A DNA stretch of 64,000 nt from positions 6,228,501 to 6,292,500 of the forward strand of contig NZ_JARUBL010000001.1 of assembly GCF_029626155.1 (NCBI RefSeq), written 5' to 3'. This DNA is from Solwaraspora sp. WMMD1047. Its GTDB lineage: Bacteria > Actinomycetota > Actinomycetes > Mycobacteriales > Micromonosporaceae. Below, one piece after another: positions 1-8,210 of this stretch. Made by a program: the position numbers and the translations under genes. The notes beneath the pieces were generated by a model, which was given only the letters and a program-made list of their open reading frames with translations, did not search any database and was not told the origin of the DNA. Every line of letters starts with the position of its first letter. The stretch's first letter is position 1.

Positions 1-754
1 CCCGGACCAGTTCGGCGTTGTCGTAGGCGACGGCGCCCCGGCCGGTGGCGTCGCGCAGCGCGAGGACCGCGACGTACTCGCGGAGGAAGCGGGCGGCGGC
101 GGGCCAGTCCGCCCGGCCGAGCCGCTCGCCCAGCCTGGCCAACTCGACCGGTCCGACGCCGCGCTCGGCGGCCCGCAACAGCAGGTCGCGCAGCTGGGCG
201 GCGAATGCCCGGGTACGCAGCGCCGGTCGCAGATCGGCCGGCCAGCCGATCTGGTCGGCGGCGGCGTCCGGGGAGTCGCCACCCGGGCCGGTGACCCGGG
301 ACGCGTCGGCGTCCTCCTCGCCGATGGTGCCCAGCAGCTCGCGGATGATGAGATCCTGCTCCGGGCCGGTGAGCAGCCGGGGCGACGGCTCACCGCGTTC
401 CGCGGCGGCCCGGCGCAGCAGCCCGAAGGCGTACCCGGGAAAGGTCCTGACCAGAGGTTCGTGCACCACCCGGCGGTCCGCACCGGCGATCCGGGCCTCG
501 ATCCGGTGCCGCAGCGCGGTGGCGGCCCGCCGACCGAAGGTGAGCACCAGGATGCGCTCCGGGTCGATGCCCTCGGCCACCCGGGCCGCGACGGCCTCCA
601 CAAGGGTGGCGGTCTTGCCGGTGCCGGGTCCGCCGAGGACCAGCAACGGCCCGTCGGTGTGCGACACGACGGCCGACTGGGCGGGGTCGGTGAGCCGGGC
701 CGGCGACTGCTGCGCCGGCCGACGGACCAGCCGGTACGCCTGCACGCGGATCAT
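1..754 (-). CDS. UvrD/Rep-type ATP-dependent DNA helicase, N-terminal part
   Basis: About 250 residues of a superfamily 1 helicase are visible; the C-terminal part lies beyond the left edge. The Q-motif-like stretch TDPAQ is near residue 23. The Walker A motif GGPGTGKT is at residues 41-48 and motif Ia (ILVLTFGRRAA) is near residue 70, as in UvrD/PcrA/AddA-type helicases that unwind DNA in repair or recombination. The start is an ATG at 754 preceded by GGTGAG. Whether it carries a C-terminal RecB-like nuclease domain, as many actinobacterial relatives do, cannot be seen. The family assignment is firm; the exact subfamily is not. Confidence 0.88.
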   Translation of the reverse strand, partial: MIRVQAYRLVRRPAQQSPARLTDPAQSAVVSHTDGPLLVLGGPGTGKTATLVEAVAARVAEGIDPERILVLTFGRRAATALRHRIEARIAGADRRVVHEPLVRTFPGYAFGLLRRAAAERGEPSPRLLTGPEQDLIIRELLGTIGEEDADASRVTGPGGDSPDAAADQIGWPADLRPALRTRAFAAQLRDLLLRAAERGVGPVELARLGERLGRADWPAAARFLREYVAVLALRDATGRGAVAYDNAELVR

Positions 755-807
755 CTCACCATGCCCGCGCCGCCGACCGACGGACGGTACGCCCGTCGGA
801 CGAGCCA

Positions 808-865
808 GATCAGCACGGTCGGTACGGCCGTCGGACTCCTCGGATCAACACGGCCGGTACGGCCG
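808..865. repeat. Imperfect 23-bp direct repeat in intergenic DNA
   Basis: The copies at 808-830 and 843-865 match at 21 of 23 positions. Both begin GATCA and end GGTACGGCCG, and their starts are 35 bp apart. They lie between the helicase start and the end of the first LOG gene. A related GGTACG core is also seen near 786. It could be a duplicated regulatory site for the helicase or a simple local duplication. Confidence 0.6.
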
Positions 866-877
866 GCGCCGGTCGGG

Positions 878-1423
878 TCAGCCCAGCCGGGCCTCGATCT
901 CGTCGAGCGCGGCGTCGACCGAGTCGGCCACGATCAGCAGGTCCAGCGCCGGGCGGCGGACGAACTCGGTGTCGCCCAGGCCGGCCAGCCAGGCGATGAG
1001 TCCCTGGTAGAAGCCGTCCACGTCGACCAGCACGATCGGCTTGCGGTGCAGCGCCAGGGTGGCGGTGGTCCACACCTCGAAGAGTTCGTCCAGAGTGCCG
1101 AGTCCGCCCGGCAGGGTCAGGAAGGCGTCCGACTTGTCAATCATGACGGTTTTGCGGCTGGCCATCCCGTCGGTGATCACCAGCTCGTCGGAGTGCACGT
1201 CGGCGACCTCCAGGTCGACCAGCGACTGCGGGATCACGCCGAAGGTGTGGCCGGCGGCGGACCGGGCGCCGTCGGCCAGCGCGCCCATCATGCCGACGCA
1301 GCCGCCGCCGGAGACGAGCGTGTGACCACGGTTGGCGATCGCCCGGCCGGTCTCGGTGGCCAGCTCCAGCCAGCGCCGCTCCAGCGAGTTGGACGACGCG
1401 CAGAACACACAGATGGCCGCCAT
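878..1423 (-). CDS. LOG family protein (TIGR00730 type), 181 aa
   Basis: This is a Rossmann-fold protein of the LOG family, whose characterised members are cytokinin riboside 5'-monophosphate phosphoribohydrolases that release a free base from a nucleotide. The family hallmark PGGLGTLDE lies near residues 105-113 and the nucleotide-binding GGGCVGMMG near residue 39. The length is typical for the short class. The ATG start at 1423 follows GGGGAGGTG at about 8 bases. The gene is downstream of, and on the same strand as, a second and longer LOG gene, with only 22 bases between them, so they are probably co-transcribed. The physiological substrate in this organism is unknown. Confidence 0.9.
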   Translation of the reverse strand: MAAICVFCASSNSLERRWLELATETGRAIANRGHTLVSGGGCVGMMGALADGARSAAGHTFGVIPQSLVDLEVADVHSDELVITDGMASRKTVMIDKSDAFLTLPGGLGTLDELFEVWTTATLALHRKPIVLVDVDGFYQGLIAWLAGLGDTEFVRRPALDLLIVADSVDAALDEIEARLG

Positions 1424-1445
1424 CGGCTCAACACCTCCCCGCAGT

Positions 1446-2372
<927 letters not shown>

Positions 2373-2474
2373 GAACCCCACGGTAGTGCTGCCGCAGGCC
2401 GCCGGAGCGTGCACCCGGACCTGTCGGAAAAGAGCGCCGGCCGTGATGCAACCAAAAGTGTCGCCCGGGCGTCT

Positions 2475-2497
2475 TACTATTCACATACCGCGTATGT
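2475..2497 (+). promoter_or_regulatory. Putative promoter with inverted repeat (operator candidate)
   Basis: A -10-like TACTAT at 2475-2480 is followed at once by the inverted repeat ACATAC-CGC-GTATGT (2483-2497). The repeat would sit at or just downstream of the transcription start of the small gene at 2547, a position suited to repression. No convincing -35 element is seen. A second, GC-rich hairpin with 7-bp arms (2502-2508 and 2518-2524) follows in the predicted leader. Confidence 0.45.
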
Positions 2498-2546
2498 AGG
2501 AGGCCCGGCCCAATGCACCGGGCCTTCGGGGGGAGGGGAAGTCGTG

Positions 2547-2717
2547 ATGACCAGCAACGAGATCGTCCGGCTCCGGCGTCAGATGCACCTGCGGATCCGG
2601 GAGGTCGTCGCCGAGCGGCGGCTCGCCCGGCAGCACCAGATCACCGCCGGGGAACCGGCGGGAGCGACGCCGCAACACGCGTCGCAGCAGAGCGAGGGGG
2701 CTCTGATCGGGGGCTGA
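2547..2717 (+). CDS. Small conserved-looking protein, 56 aa, function unknown
   Basis: This short reading frame encodes a basic, helical N-terminal half (RLRRQMHLRIREVVAERRLARQHQ) and a polar tail rich in Gln, Gly and Ala. The strong ribosome-binding sequence GGGAGGGGAAG lies 6-7 bases before the ATG at 2547; an in-frame GTG at 2544 is an alternative. It has its own promoter-like region with an inverted repeat. Codon use is GC-rich like its neighbours. No domain is recognised. The strong RBS and the leader structure argue that it is translated. Confidence 0.6.
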   Translation: MTSNEIVRLRRQMHLRIREVVAERRLARQHQITAGEPAGATPQHASQQSEGALIGG

Positions 2718-2729
2718 TCCGGCAGTAGT

Positions 2730-2766
2730 GCCCCGGCGGCGATCAGGGGGTGACCGCCGCCGGGGC
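2730..2766. terminator. Hairpin between convergent genes
   Basis: Perfect 11-bp arms (2730-2740 GCCCCGGCGGC and 2756-2766 its complement) with a 15-base loop lie between the end of the small gene at 2717 and the end of dapE at 2809. There is no T run, as is common for actinobacterial terminators. It could serve both strands. Confidence 0.6.
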
Positions 2767-2808
2767 CGCCGGTTCGGCGCTGCCCGGCCGGGTCAGGGGC
2801 CGGCCGGG

Positions 2809-3882
2809 TCAGGGGGTGGTCAGCCAGCGGCGCAGCGTCCGGGCGCCGTCGAGCAGTTTGCCGATCTCCACCCGCTCGTCCTGGGCGTGGGCCAGATTCG
2901 GGTCGCCCGGCCCGAAGTTCAGCGCCGGGATGCCCAGCGCCGCGAACCTCGCCACATCCGTCCAGCCCAGCTTGCCGACCGGTGCCGACCCGACCGCCGC
3001 AAGGAACTCACGGGCCGGCGGGGCGGTCAGGCTCGGCAGCGCGCCCGGCGCCAGGTCCGTCACGGTCACCTCGAACCCGGCGAATACCTCCTCGACATGC
3101 GCCTGGGCCAGCTCCGGCGACCGGTCCGGCGCGAACCGGTAGTTCACCTGCACCTCGCAGCGGTCCGGCACCACGTTGCCGGCCACCCCGCCGTTGATCC
3201 GGACCGCGTTCAACCCCTCCCGGTACGTGCAGCCGTCCAGCACGACCGTGCGGCCCTGGTAGGTCGCCAACCGGCGCAGCACCTCGGCGGCCGCGTGGAT
3301 GGCGTTCACCCCGTGCCAGGACCGGGCCGAGTGGGCGCGGCGGCCGGTCGTCGTCACGGTCGCCCGCATGGTCCCCTGACAACCGGCCTCGACCACCCCG
3401 TGGGTCGGTTCGAGCAGCACCGCGAAGTCGGCCCGCAGCCACTCCGGGTGCGCCTGCGACACCAGGAACAGACCGTTGTAGCGGGACTCGATCTCCTCCG
3501 CCTCGTAGAAGAAGTAGGTGATGTCGTACCGGGGATCGGGCAGGCTCACCGCGAGTTGGAGCGCGTACGCGACGCCGGACTTCATGTCCGAGGTGCCGCA
3601 GCCCCAGAGCTCGTCGCCGCGCTGGCTGGACGGGAAGTTGTTGTTGAGCGGCACGGTGTCCAGATGGCCGGCGAGCACCACCCGCTGCGCCCGGCCCAGC
3701 TCGGTCCGGGCCATCACCGTGTTGCCGAACCGCCGCACGGACAGGTGCGGCGCCGCCCGCAGCACCTCCTCGACGCAGTCGGTGATCTCCTTCTCATTCA
3801 GTGAGACGGATTCGATGTCGACCAAGGCGCGCGTCAGCGCCACCGGATCGGCCAGCACCTCGGGGGTAAGCGGGTTCACCAT
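2809..3882 (-). CDS. dapE: Succinyl-diaminopimelate desuccinylase
   Basis: This M20-family zinc peptidase homologue removes succinate from N-succinyl-LL-diaminopimelate to give LL-diaminopimelate for lysine and peptidoglycan synthesis in the cytoplasm. Metal and catalytic residues are in place: AGHLDTVP (H73, D75), GTSDMKSG (D99), the EAEE pair (E129/E130), and the late HAQDERV histidine. The length of 357 residues fits the actinobacterial (Gram-positive) DapE class. The start is the ATG at 3882; upstream in-frame codons run into dapD on the other strand. It is divergent from dapD with only 49 bases between the starts, so both pathway steps probably share a control region. Confidence 0.95.
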   Translation of the reverse strand: MVNPLTPEVLADPVALTRALVDIESVSLNEKEITDCVEEVLRAAPHLSVRRFGNTVMARTELGRAQRVVLAGHLDTVPLNNNFPSSQRGDELWGCGTSDMKSGVAYALQLAVSLPDPRYDITYFFYEAEEIESRYNGLFLVSQAHPEWLRADFAVLLEPTHGVVEAGCQGTMRATVTTTGRRAHSARSWHGVNAIHAAAEVLRRLATYQGRTVVLDGCTYREGLNAVRINGGVAGNVVPDRCEVQVNYRFAPDRSPELAQAHVEEVFAGFEVTVTDLAPGALPSLTAPPAREFLAAVGSAPVGKLGWTDVARFAALGIPALNFGPGDPNLAHAQDERVEIGKLLDGARTLRRWLTTP

Positions 3883-3931
3883 GCCCGCAGACGCTACCGG
3901 GCCGAACTGTGGTGGGCGATATGGTGAGCCG

Positions 3932-4891
3932 GTGACGAACACGCAGCCCGCCTGGGGCATCGGACTGGCCACCGGCACCGCCGACGGACAGGTGCTCGAC
4001 ACCTGGTATCCGACCGGGAAACTGGGTCTCGGCGAACTGCCGCTGGTCCCCGGCGAGGAGCAGGCGGACGTGCTCGACCTGCCGCCAACCGCGCTCGGCG
4101 AACGGTCGCTGCCTGGTCTGCGTACCACGGTGGTGGTGACCGAGATCGGGTCGCTGGCCGACCCGATCAAGGACGCCTCCGACGCGTACCTCCGGTTGCA
4201 TTTGCTCTCCCACCGCCTGGTGCGGCCCAACGAGCTCAACCTGGACGGCATCTTCGGGGTTCTGGCGAACGTGGCCTGGACCTCCGCCGGGCCGTGCCCA
4301 CCGGAGCGGGTGGACGAGCTGCGGGTGCTGGAACGGGCCGCCGGCCGGCACCTGGCCGTCTACGGGGTGGACAAGTTTCCCCGGATGACCGACTACGTGG
4401 TGCCGTCCGGGGTGCGGATCGCCGACGCCGACCGGGTCCGGCTCGGCGCGCACCTGGCCGCCGGCACCACCGTCATGCACGAGGGATTCTGCAACTTCAA
4501 CGCCGGCACGCTTGGCGCCTCCATGGTCGAGGGCCGGATCGTGGCCGGCGTGGTGGTCGGCGACGGCTCGGACGTCGGCGCCGGCGCGTCGATCATGGGC
4601 ACCCTCTCCGGCGGCGGCAAGGAGAAGGTACGCATCGGCGAGCGGAGCCTGCTCGGCGCGAACGCCGGGATCGGCATCTCGCTCGGTGACGACTGCGTCG
4701 TCGAGGCCGGCTGCTACATCACCGCCGGTTCCAAGATCAGCCTGCCGGACGGGCGGGTGGTGAAGGCGCGGGAGCTGTCCGGGGTCGACGGGTTGCTGTT
4801 CTGGCGCAACTCGGTGACGGGCGCGCTGGAGGCCCGGCCGCGCACCGGCAAGGGCATCGAGCTGAACGCGGCCCTGCACGCGAACGACTGA
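3932..4891 (+). CDS. dapD: 2,3,4,5-tetrahydropyridine-2,6-dicarboxylate N-succinyltransferase
   Basis: DapD transfers succinyl from succinyl-CoA to tetrahydrodipicolinate, the step that commits the pathway to the succinylase branch used by DapC and DapE. The protein of 319 residues has the actinobacterial layout: an alpha/beta N-terminal half, then a left-handed beta-helix with hexapeptide repeats from about residue 170 ([29 protein letters not shown]). The GTG at 3932 was chosen because it gives the usual N-terminus ahead of WGIGLATG. No clear Shine-Dalgarno sequence precedes it. It faces dapE across 49 bases and is followed 7 bases later by an acetyltransferase gene. Confidence 0.95.
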   Translation: MTNTQPAWGIGLATGTADGQVLDTWYPTGKLGLGELPLVPGEEQADVLDLPPTALGERSLPGLRTTVVVTEIGSLADPIKDASDAYLRLHLLSHRLVRPNELNLDGIFGVLANVAWTSAGPCPPERVDELRVLERAAGRHLAVYGVDKFPRMTDYVVPSGVRIADADRVRLGAHLAAGTTVMHEGFCNFNAGTLGASMVEGRIVAGVVVGDGSDVGAGASIMGTLSGGGKEKVRIGERSLLGANAGIGISLGDDCVVEAGCYITAGSKISLPDGRVVKARELSGVDGLLFWRNSVTGALEARPRTGKGIELNAALHAND

Positions 4892-4898
4892 GCCGGCG

Positions 4899-5501
4899 AT
4901 GTCCTCCCAGCGGTCCTCGCCGCAGTCCTCGCAGAAGGAGCGGATGCTCGCCGGCGAGCCGTACCAGGCCGACGACCCGGAACTCGCCGCGGACCTGCTC
5001 CGGGCCGCCCTGCTGATGGAGCGGTACAACGCCAGCTCGGTGGCGGACGGGGACGCCCGGGACCGGCTGCTGCGCGAGCTGTTCGGCGCGGTCGGCGCCG
5101 GGGTGGTGGTCCGGCCGCCGGTCTACGTCGACTACGGCTATCACGTCAGCGTCGGTGCCGGCACGTTCGTCAACTACGGGGCGGTGCTGCTCGACGTCGC
5201 CCCGATCACCATCGGCGCGGACGTGCAGATCGGCCCCAACGTGCAACTGCTGACCCCCACCCACCCGGTCGAGCCGGAACCGCGCCGGGCCAAGTGGGAG
5301 GCGGCGAAGCCGATCGTCATCGGCGACAACGTCTGGCTCGGCGGCGGCGCGATCGTGCTGCCCGGGGTGACGATCGGCGCCGACACGGTGGTCGGGGCGG
5401 GCGCGGTGGTCACCCGCGACCTTCCCCCCGGGGTCCTGGCGGTCGGCAACCCGGCGCGGCCCGTCCGCCAGGTCGTGCCGGACGAGCCGCGCGACCCGTA
5501 G
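4899..5501 (+). CDS. Sugar O-acetyltransferase (maltose/galactoside acetyltransferase type)
   Basis: This 200-residue protein of the hexapeptide left-handed beta-helix superfamily has an N-terminal maltose acetyltransferase (Mac) region (KERMLAGEPYQADDPEL) and the catalytic-histidine stretch TPTHPVEPEPR. It would move acetyl from acetyl-CoA to a sugar or glycoside hydroxyl. The ATG at 4899 is 7 bases after dapD stops, so translation is probably coupled to dapD. Its link to diaminopimelate synthesis is positional only. The true acceptor is not known; Maa and NodL/LacA relatives share this architecture. Confidence 0.88.
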   Translation: MSSQRSSPQSSQKERMLAGEPYQADDPELAADLLRAALLMERYNASSVADGDARDRLLRELFGAVGAGVVVRPPVYVDYGYHVSVGAGTFVNYGAVLLDVAPITIGADVQIGPNVQLLTPTHPVEPEPRRAKWEAAKPIVIGDNVWLGGGAIVLPGVTIGADTVVGAGAVVTRDLPPGVLAVGNPARPVRQVVPDEPRDP

Positions 5502-5541
5502 TCCCGAAATCGGTTGAGGCGGCATACCGGTCTCGGGGAGC

Positions 5542-6108
5542 ATGCCGGTCGTGGCCCAGGCGACGCTGCGAACCGCGCGAATCCAGCTCGTGCCGTTGTC
5601 CGACGACCATCTTGAGGGGGAGGTCGAGCTCGACGCGGACCCGGAGGTCATGCGCTATCTGGGCCGGCCGCGCCAGCGGGCGCAGGTGGAGCGGGCGCAC
5701 CGGCAGCGGCTGGCCGCAGCCGCCCGGGTTCCCGGGCTCGGTTTCTGGGCCGGGCTGGTCGACGGCTCGTTCGTCGGCTGGTGGATTCTGGAACCCCCGG
5801 AGCGGGCCGACCAGGGTCCGGTCGACGGCCAGGCGGAGCTGGGCTACCGGCTGCTGCGGCGGTACTGGCGTCGGGGACTGGCCAGCGAGGGCGCCCGCGA
5901 ACTGCTCCGGCACGGCTTCGAGGACCTGGGCCTGCGTCGCATCTTCGCGGAGACGATGGCGGTGAACCTGGCGTCCCGGGCCACGATGGCCTCGGTCGGG
6001 CTGACCTACGTACGCACCTTCCACCTGGACTTCGACGACCCGCTGCCCGGCAGCGAGCACGGCGAGGTCGAGTACGCCATCACCCGCGACCAGTGGCATA
6101 GCCGGTAG
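5542..6108 (+). CDS. GNAT family N-acetyltransferase (RimJ/RimL-like)
   Basis: This 188-residue protein has the acetyltransferase fold of the RimJ/RimL branch. It opens with LRTARIQLVPLSDDH and carries the GYRLLRRYWRRGLASEGARELL stretch that matches the acetyl-CoA pyrophosphate-binding motif. It ends with MASVGLTYVRTFHLDF, the late strand typical of the family. It probably acetylates an amino group on a protein N-terminus, a small molecule or an antibiotic-like compound; the substrate cannot be told. It is the last gene before a stretch of accessory genes. Confidence 0.85.
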   Translation: MPVVAQATLRTARIQLVPLSDDHLEGEVELDADPEVMRYLGRPRQRAQVERAHRQRLAAAARVPGLGFWAGLVDGSFVGWWILEPPERADQGPVDGQAELGYRLLRRYWRRGLASEGARELLRHGFEDLGLRRIFAETMAVNLASRATMASVGLTYVRTFHLDFDDPLPGSEHGEVEYAITRDQWHSR

Positions 6109-6118
6109 CATTTGTGTC

Positions 6119-6382
6119 ATGAGTGAGCCCACCCAGAAGTACTCGATCTCGATGCCCCGAGATCTCGCTGAAGCCGCGCGGGCGCGCAGCGGACGCTCGG
6201 GCCTGTCTTCCTACGTGTCGGCCGCGGTGGCGAGGCAGGTCGAGCGGGACAACCTCGCCGAGTTGATCGCAGTCGGAGAAGCCGAGCACGGCCCGGTCAC
6301 CGACGAACAGATCCAGCGAAAGCGGGAGATCCTGCGCCGCGCGCGGCACGAGCAGAGCGACCGCTCCGGCAACGCCGCGTGA
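6119..6382 (+). CDS. Antitoxin of a VapBC-like toxin-antitoxin pair
   Basis: This 87-residue protein starts with KYSISMPRDLAEAARARSGRSGLSSYVSAAV, the ribbon-helix-helix pattern of CopG/VapB-type DNA-binding antitoxins, and ends in a charged, probably flexible tail that would wrap the toxin. A TAGCAT hexamer ends 7 bases before the ATG, so the transcript may be leaderless. The gene overlaps the downstream PIN gene by 4 bases (GTGA), the classic toxin-antitoxin arrangement. The antitoxin presumably represses its own promoter. Family placement is by pattern, not by search. Confidence 0.8.
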   Translation: MSEPTQKYSISMPRDLAEAARARSGRSGLSSYVSAAVARQVERDNLAELIAVGEAEHGPVTDEQIQRKREILRRARHEQSDRSGNAA

Positions 6383-6792
6383 TCGGGCAGGCCACGTTGA
6401 CCGGCGGCACGCTCGTTCTCGACAGCGAGGGACTCGCCTTGGCGGTCCAACGCGATCGCGATGTCAATACCTGGCTGGCGCTCGCCCGAGCTGACGACAT
6501 CCGGGTAGTAACCAGTGCCGCGACACTGGTGGAGGTCGTTCACCCACGAATATCCCGTCCGGCGCTCGCCTGGACCCTGTCGCGGCTCGTCGTCGAGCCC
6601 GTCACAGAGTCCATCGCCCGTCATGCGACCGAACTGCTCGCAGACGCTGGCATGCACGGGCACCGGCACGCGCTGGATGCGACGCTGGCCGCGACCGCCC
6701 TGGCGGCAGAGAAGCCGGTGACGGTCCTCACCTCGGACCCGGTGGACCTGTCTGCACTCTGCCAGGGCCGAGCATTGGTGATGAAGCTCTAA
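6379..6792 (+). CDS. PIN-domain toxin (VapC-like ribonuclease)
   Basis: This 137-residue PIN-domain protein would be a magnesium-dependent RNase that cleaves RNA, often tRNA or rRNA, when freed from its antitoxin. The acidic active-site residues can be placed: D15 in VLDSEGLAL, the glutamate of TLVEVVHP, the aspartate in RHALDATLAAT, and the late one in VLTSDPVDL. The start is a GTG that overlaps the antitoxin stop codon. The length is normal for VapC. All four acidic positions are present, so it looks intact. Confidence 0.85.
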   Translation: MIGQATLTGGTLVLDSEGLALAVQRDRDVNTWLALARADDIRVVTSAATLVEVVHPRISRPALAWTLSRLVVEPVTESIARHATELLADAGMHGHRHALDATLAATALAAEKPVTVLTSDPVDLSALCQGRALVMKL

Positions 6793-6880
6793 GCCATAAG
6801 CCTGACGGCCTCCACACGAAGCCCCGCGACCGAGATCGGGCCGGCGGGTGGGAGACGCGTACCCTCGCAACTGGTCATCA

Positions 6881-6898
6881 TGAAGGCGCACGCCTTCA
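6881..6898. promoter_or_regulatory. Palindrome upstream of the XRE-DUF5753 gene
   Basis: A perfect palindrome with 8-bp arms (TGAAGGCG and CGCCTTCA, 2-base spacer) lies 22 bases before the proposed GTG start of the XRE regulator. A -10-like TACCCT is at 6859-6864. The position downstream of the promoter and the symmetry make it a good candidate for autorepression. Confidence 0.5.
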
Positions 6899-6919
6899 CC
6901 CTCGGAGGTGGGAACACCA

Positions 6920-7792
6920 GTGATCAGCCCGTACGCGCGGCGCACCCGGCTGGCGAACTGCCTTCGGCGGTTGCGGGACGAGGCTGGTCTCAGCGGGACG
7001 CAGCTCGCGGTCAAGGCCGGTGTCGACCGCACCATGGTGTCGAAGCTGGAGACGGGTGACCGCCGCCCGAACCTGAACACCGTGCTGAAGCTCCTCGACG
7101 CGCTCCCGGTCGCGGAAACCGACGAGCGCTACCGAGCCATTGTCCGCATTGCGCGGGACGCGGCGGAGCGTGGTTGGTGGGAGACCACCGAGTACGCCGG
7201 GATGGGTGAACGGCAGGCTCGGACAGCCGACCTGGAGTGCGGGGCGGTGTCGATCCGGGAGTACCAGCCGTCGATGCTGCCCGGACTCGTCCAGACCGCG
7301 GACTTCGCGCACCACCGCGGACTGATCGCGCTCGCCGACGGGGCAACCTTCGACCCGGAAGCCACCGTCCGGGCGAGGATGCGCCGTCAACAGCAGATCG
7401 ACCAGCCGGACAACTGCGCTTACGACCTCGTCCTCGATGAGCCGGCAGTCCGCCGGGTGGTGGTGCCGGTGGCGGTCATGGCGGACCAGCTCCGCCACCT
7501 ACTCATCCTGGCCGGCAGGCCAAACGTCTCCGTCCGCGTCCTGCCTGTCGATGCTCGCCTTGTTGACGGTCGGGTGCCCCGGTCGCCGTTCGCCATCTAT
7601 GCCTACCCCGACGAGGACGATCCGACCATCGTGGCGGCGGACACCGTGACCACCGATCTGATCATGGCCGACCCTGCTGAGTCCGAGCGCTACGTGTTGA
7701 TGTTCGACCGGCTGCGGCGGGCGGCCCTTTCCGAGCGGGACAGCATCGAGCTCATCAAGCGGACAGCCAAGCAGCTGTCCACCGAGGTCTGA
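6920..7792 (+). CDS. XRE-family helix-turn-helix protein with DUF5753 domain
   Basis: An N-terminal Cro/C1-type helix-turn-helix (LRRLRDEAGLSGTQLAVKAGVDRTMVSKLETGDRRP) is followed by a DUF5753 domain of about 180 residues (EYQPSMLPGLVQTADFAH is the recognisable start). This two-domain form is an abundant actinobacterial regulator type, including WhiJ-like proteins of Streptomyces, nearly always paired with a small DUF397 protein, as here 15 bases downstream. The GTG at 6920 was preferred over the GTG at 6908 because the latter overlaps the GGAGG ribosome-binding site at 6904-6908. It probably controls its own transcription through the upstream palindrome. Confidence 0.88.
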   Translation: MISPYARRTRLANCLRRLRDEAGLSGTQLAVKAGVDRTMVSKLETGDRRPNLNTVLKLLDALPVAETDERYRAIVRIARDAAERGWWETTEYAGMGERQARTADLECGAVSIREYQPSMLPGLVQTADFAHHRGLIALADGATFDPEATVRARMRRQQQIDQPDNCAYDLVLDEPAVRRVVVPVAVMADQLRHLLILAGRPNVSVRVLPVDARLVDGRVPRSPFAIYAYPDEDDPTIVAADTVTTDLIMADPAESERYVLMFDRLRRAALSERDSIELIKRTAKQLSTEV

Positions 7793-7807
7793 AGCGGGAG
7801 GCATCAG

Positions 7808-8011
7808 GTGTCCGAGGAGTTCGTCGAGTGGCGCAAGTCGTCGCGCTCGGATGGCGGCGAGAACTGCGTCGAGGTGGCTGCGGGGCTCGGTACCGGACGA
7901 GTCGCGGTGCGGGACACGAAGGACAGATCCGGACCGATGCTGGCGTTCTCGCTGAAACAGTGGACGCGCTTCATCGACGGTGCTCGCCGGAGCGCCCTGC
8001 ACATCGACTGA
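7808..8011 (+). CDS. DUF397 domain protein
   Basis: A 67-residue DUF397 protein: WRKSSRSDGGENCVEVA at the start and VAVRDTKDRSGPMLAFS in the middle are the family signatures, and the usual C-terminal FIDGAR follows. DUF397 proteins accompany XRE-DUF5753 regulators and have been proposed to act as their partners, in some cases as toxin-like elements held by the regulator. The GTG start at 7808 follows a GGGAGG sequence. The gene belongs with the preceding regulator. Confidence 0.88.
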   Translation: MSEEFVEWRKSSRSDGGENCVEVAAGLGTGRVAVRDTKDRSGPMLAFSLKQWTRFIDGARRSALHID

Positions 8012-8135
8012 TCGACCAACCGACCGAACCGTTACCAGGGCCGGCCACCGACGACGGTGCCGGCTCTGAGCCTTTCCGGCTAGCCACCACTAATGCCGTA
8101 CGCGAGGTCGGCGGCACACTCGCTTGTGATCTAGC

Positions 8136-8150
8136 TTGTCTATGTGACAA
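8136..8150. promoter_or_regulatory. Inverted repeat TTGTC-N5-GACAA upstream of a cysteine-rich gene
   Basis: A short perfect inverted repeat lies 60 bases before the ATG at 8211. The GCTTGTGATCTA just upstream resembles the left half of the same site. The surrounding stretch from 8085 to 8175 is less GC-rich than the average here, as expected of a promoter. The site resembles operators of short GntR-type repressors, which is inference only. Confidence 0.4.
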
Positions 8151-8210
8151 CCTGCCACTGTGCACACATGCTACTTGACGTGATCCATCCACGGCGAGAG
8201 GTGGCCGCAG

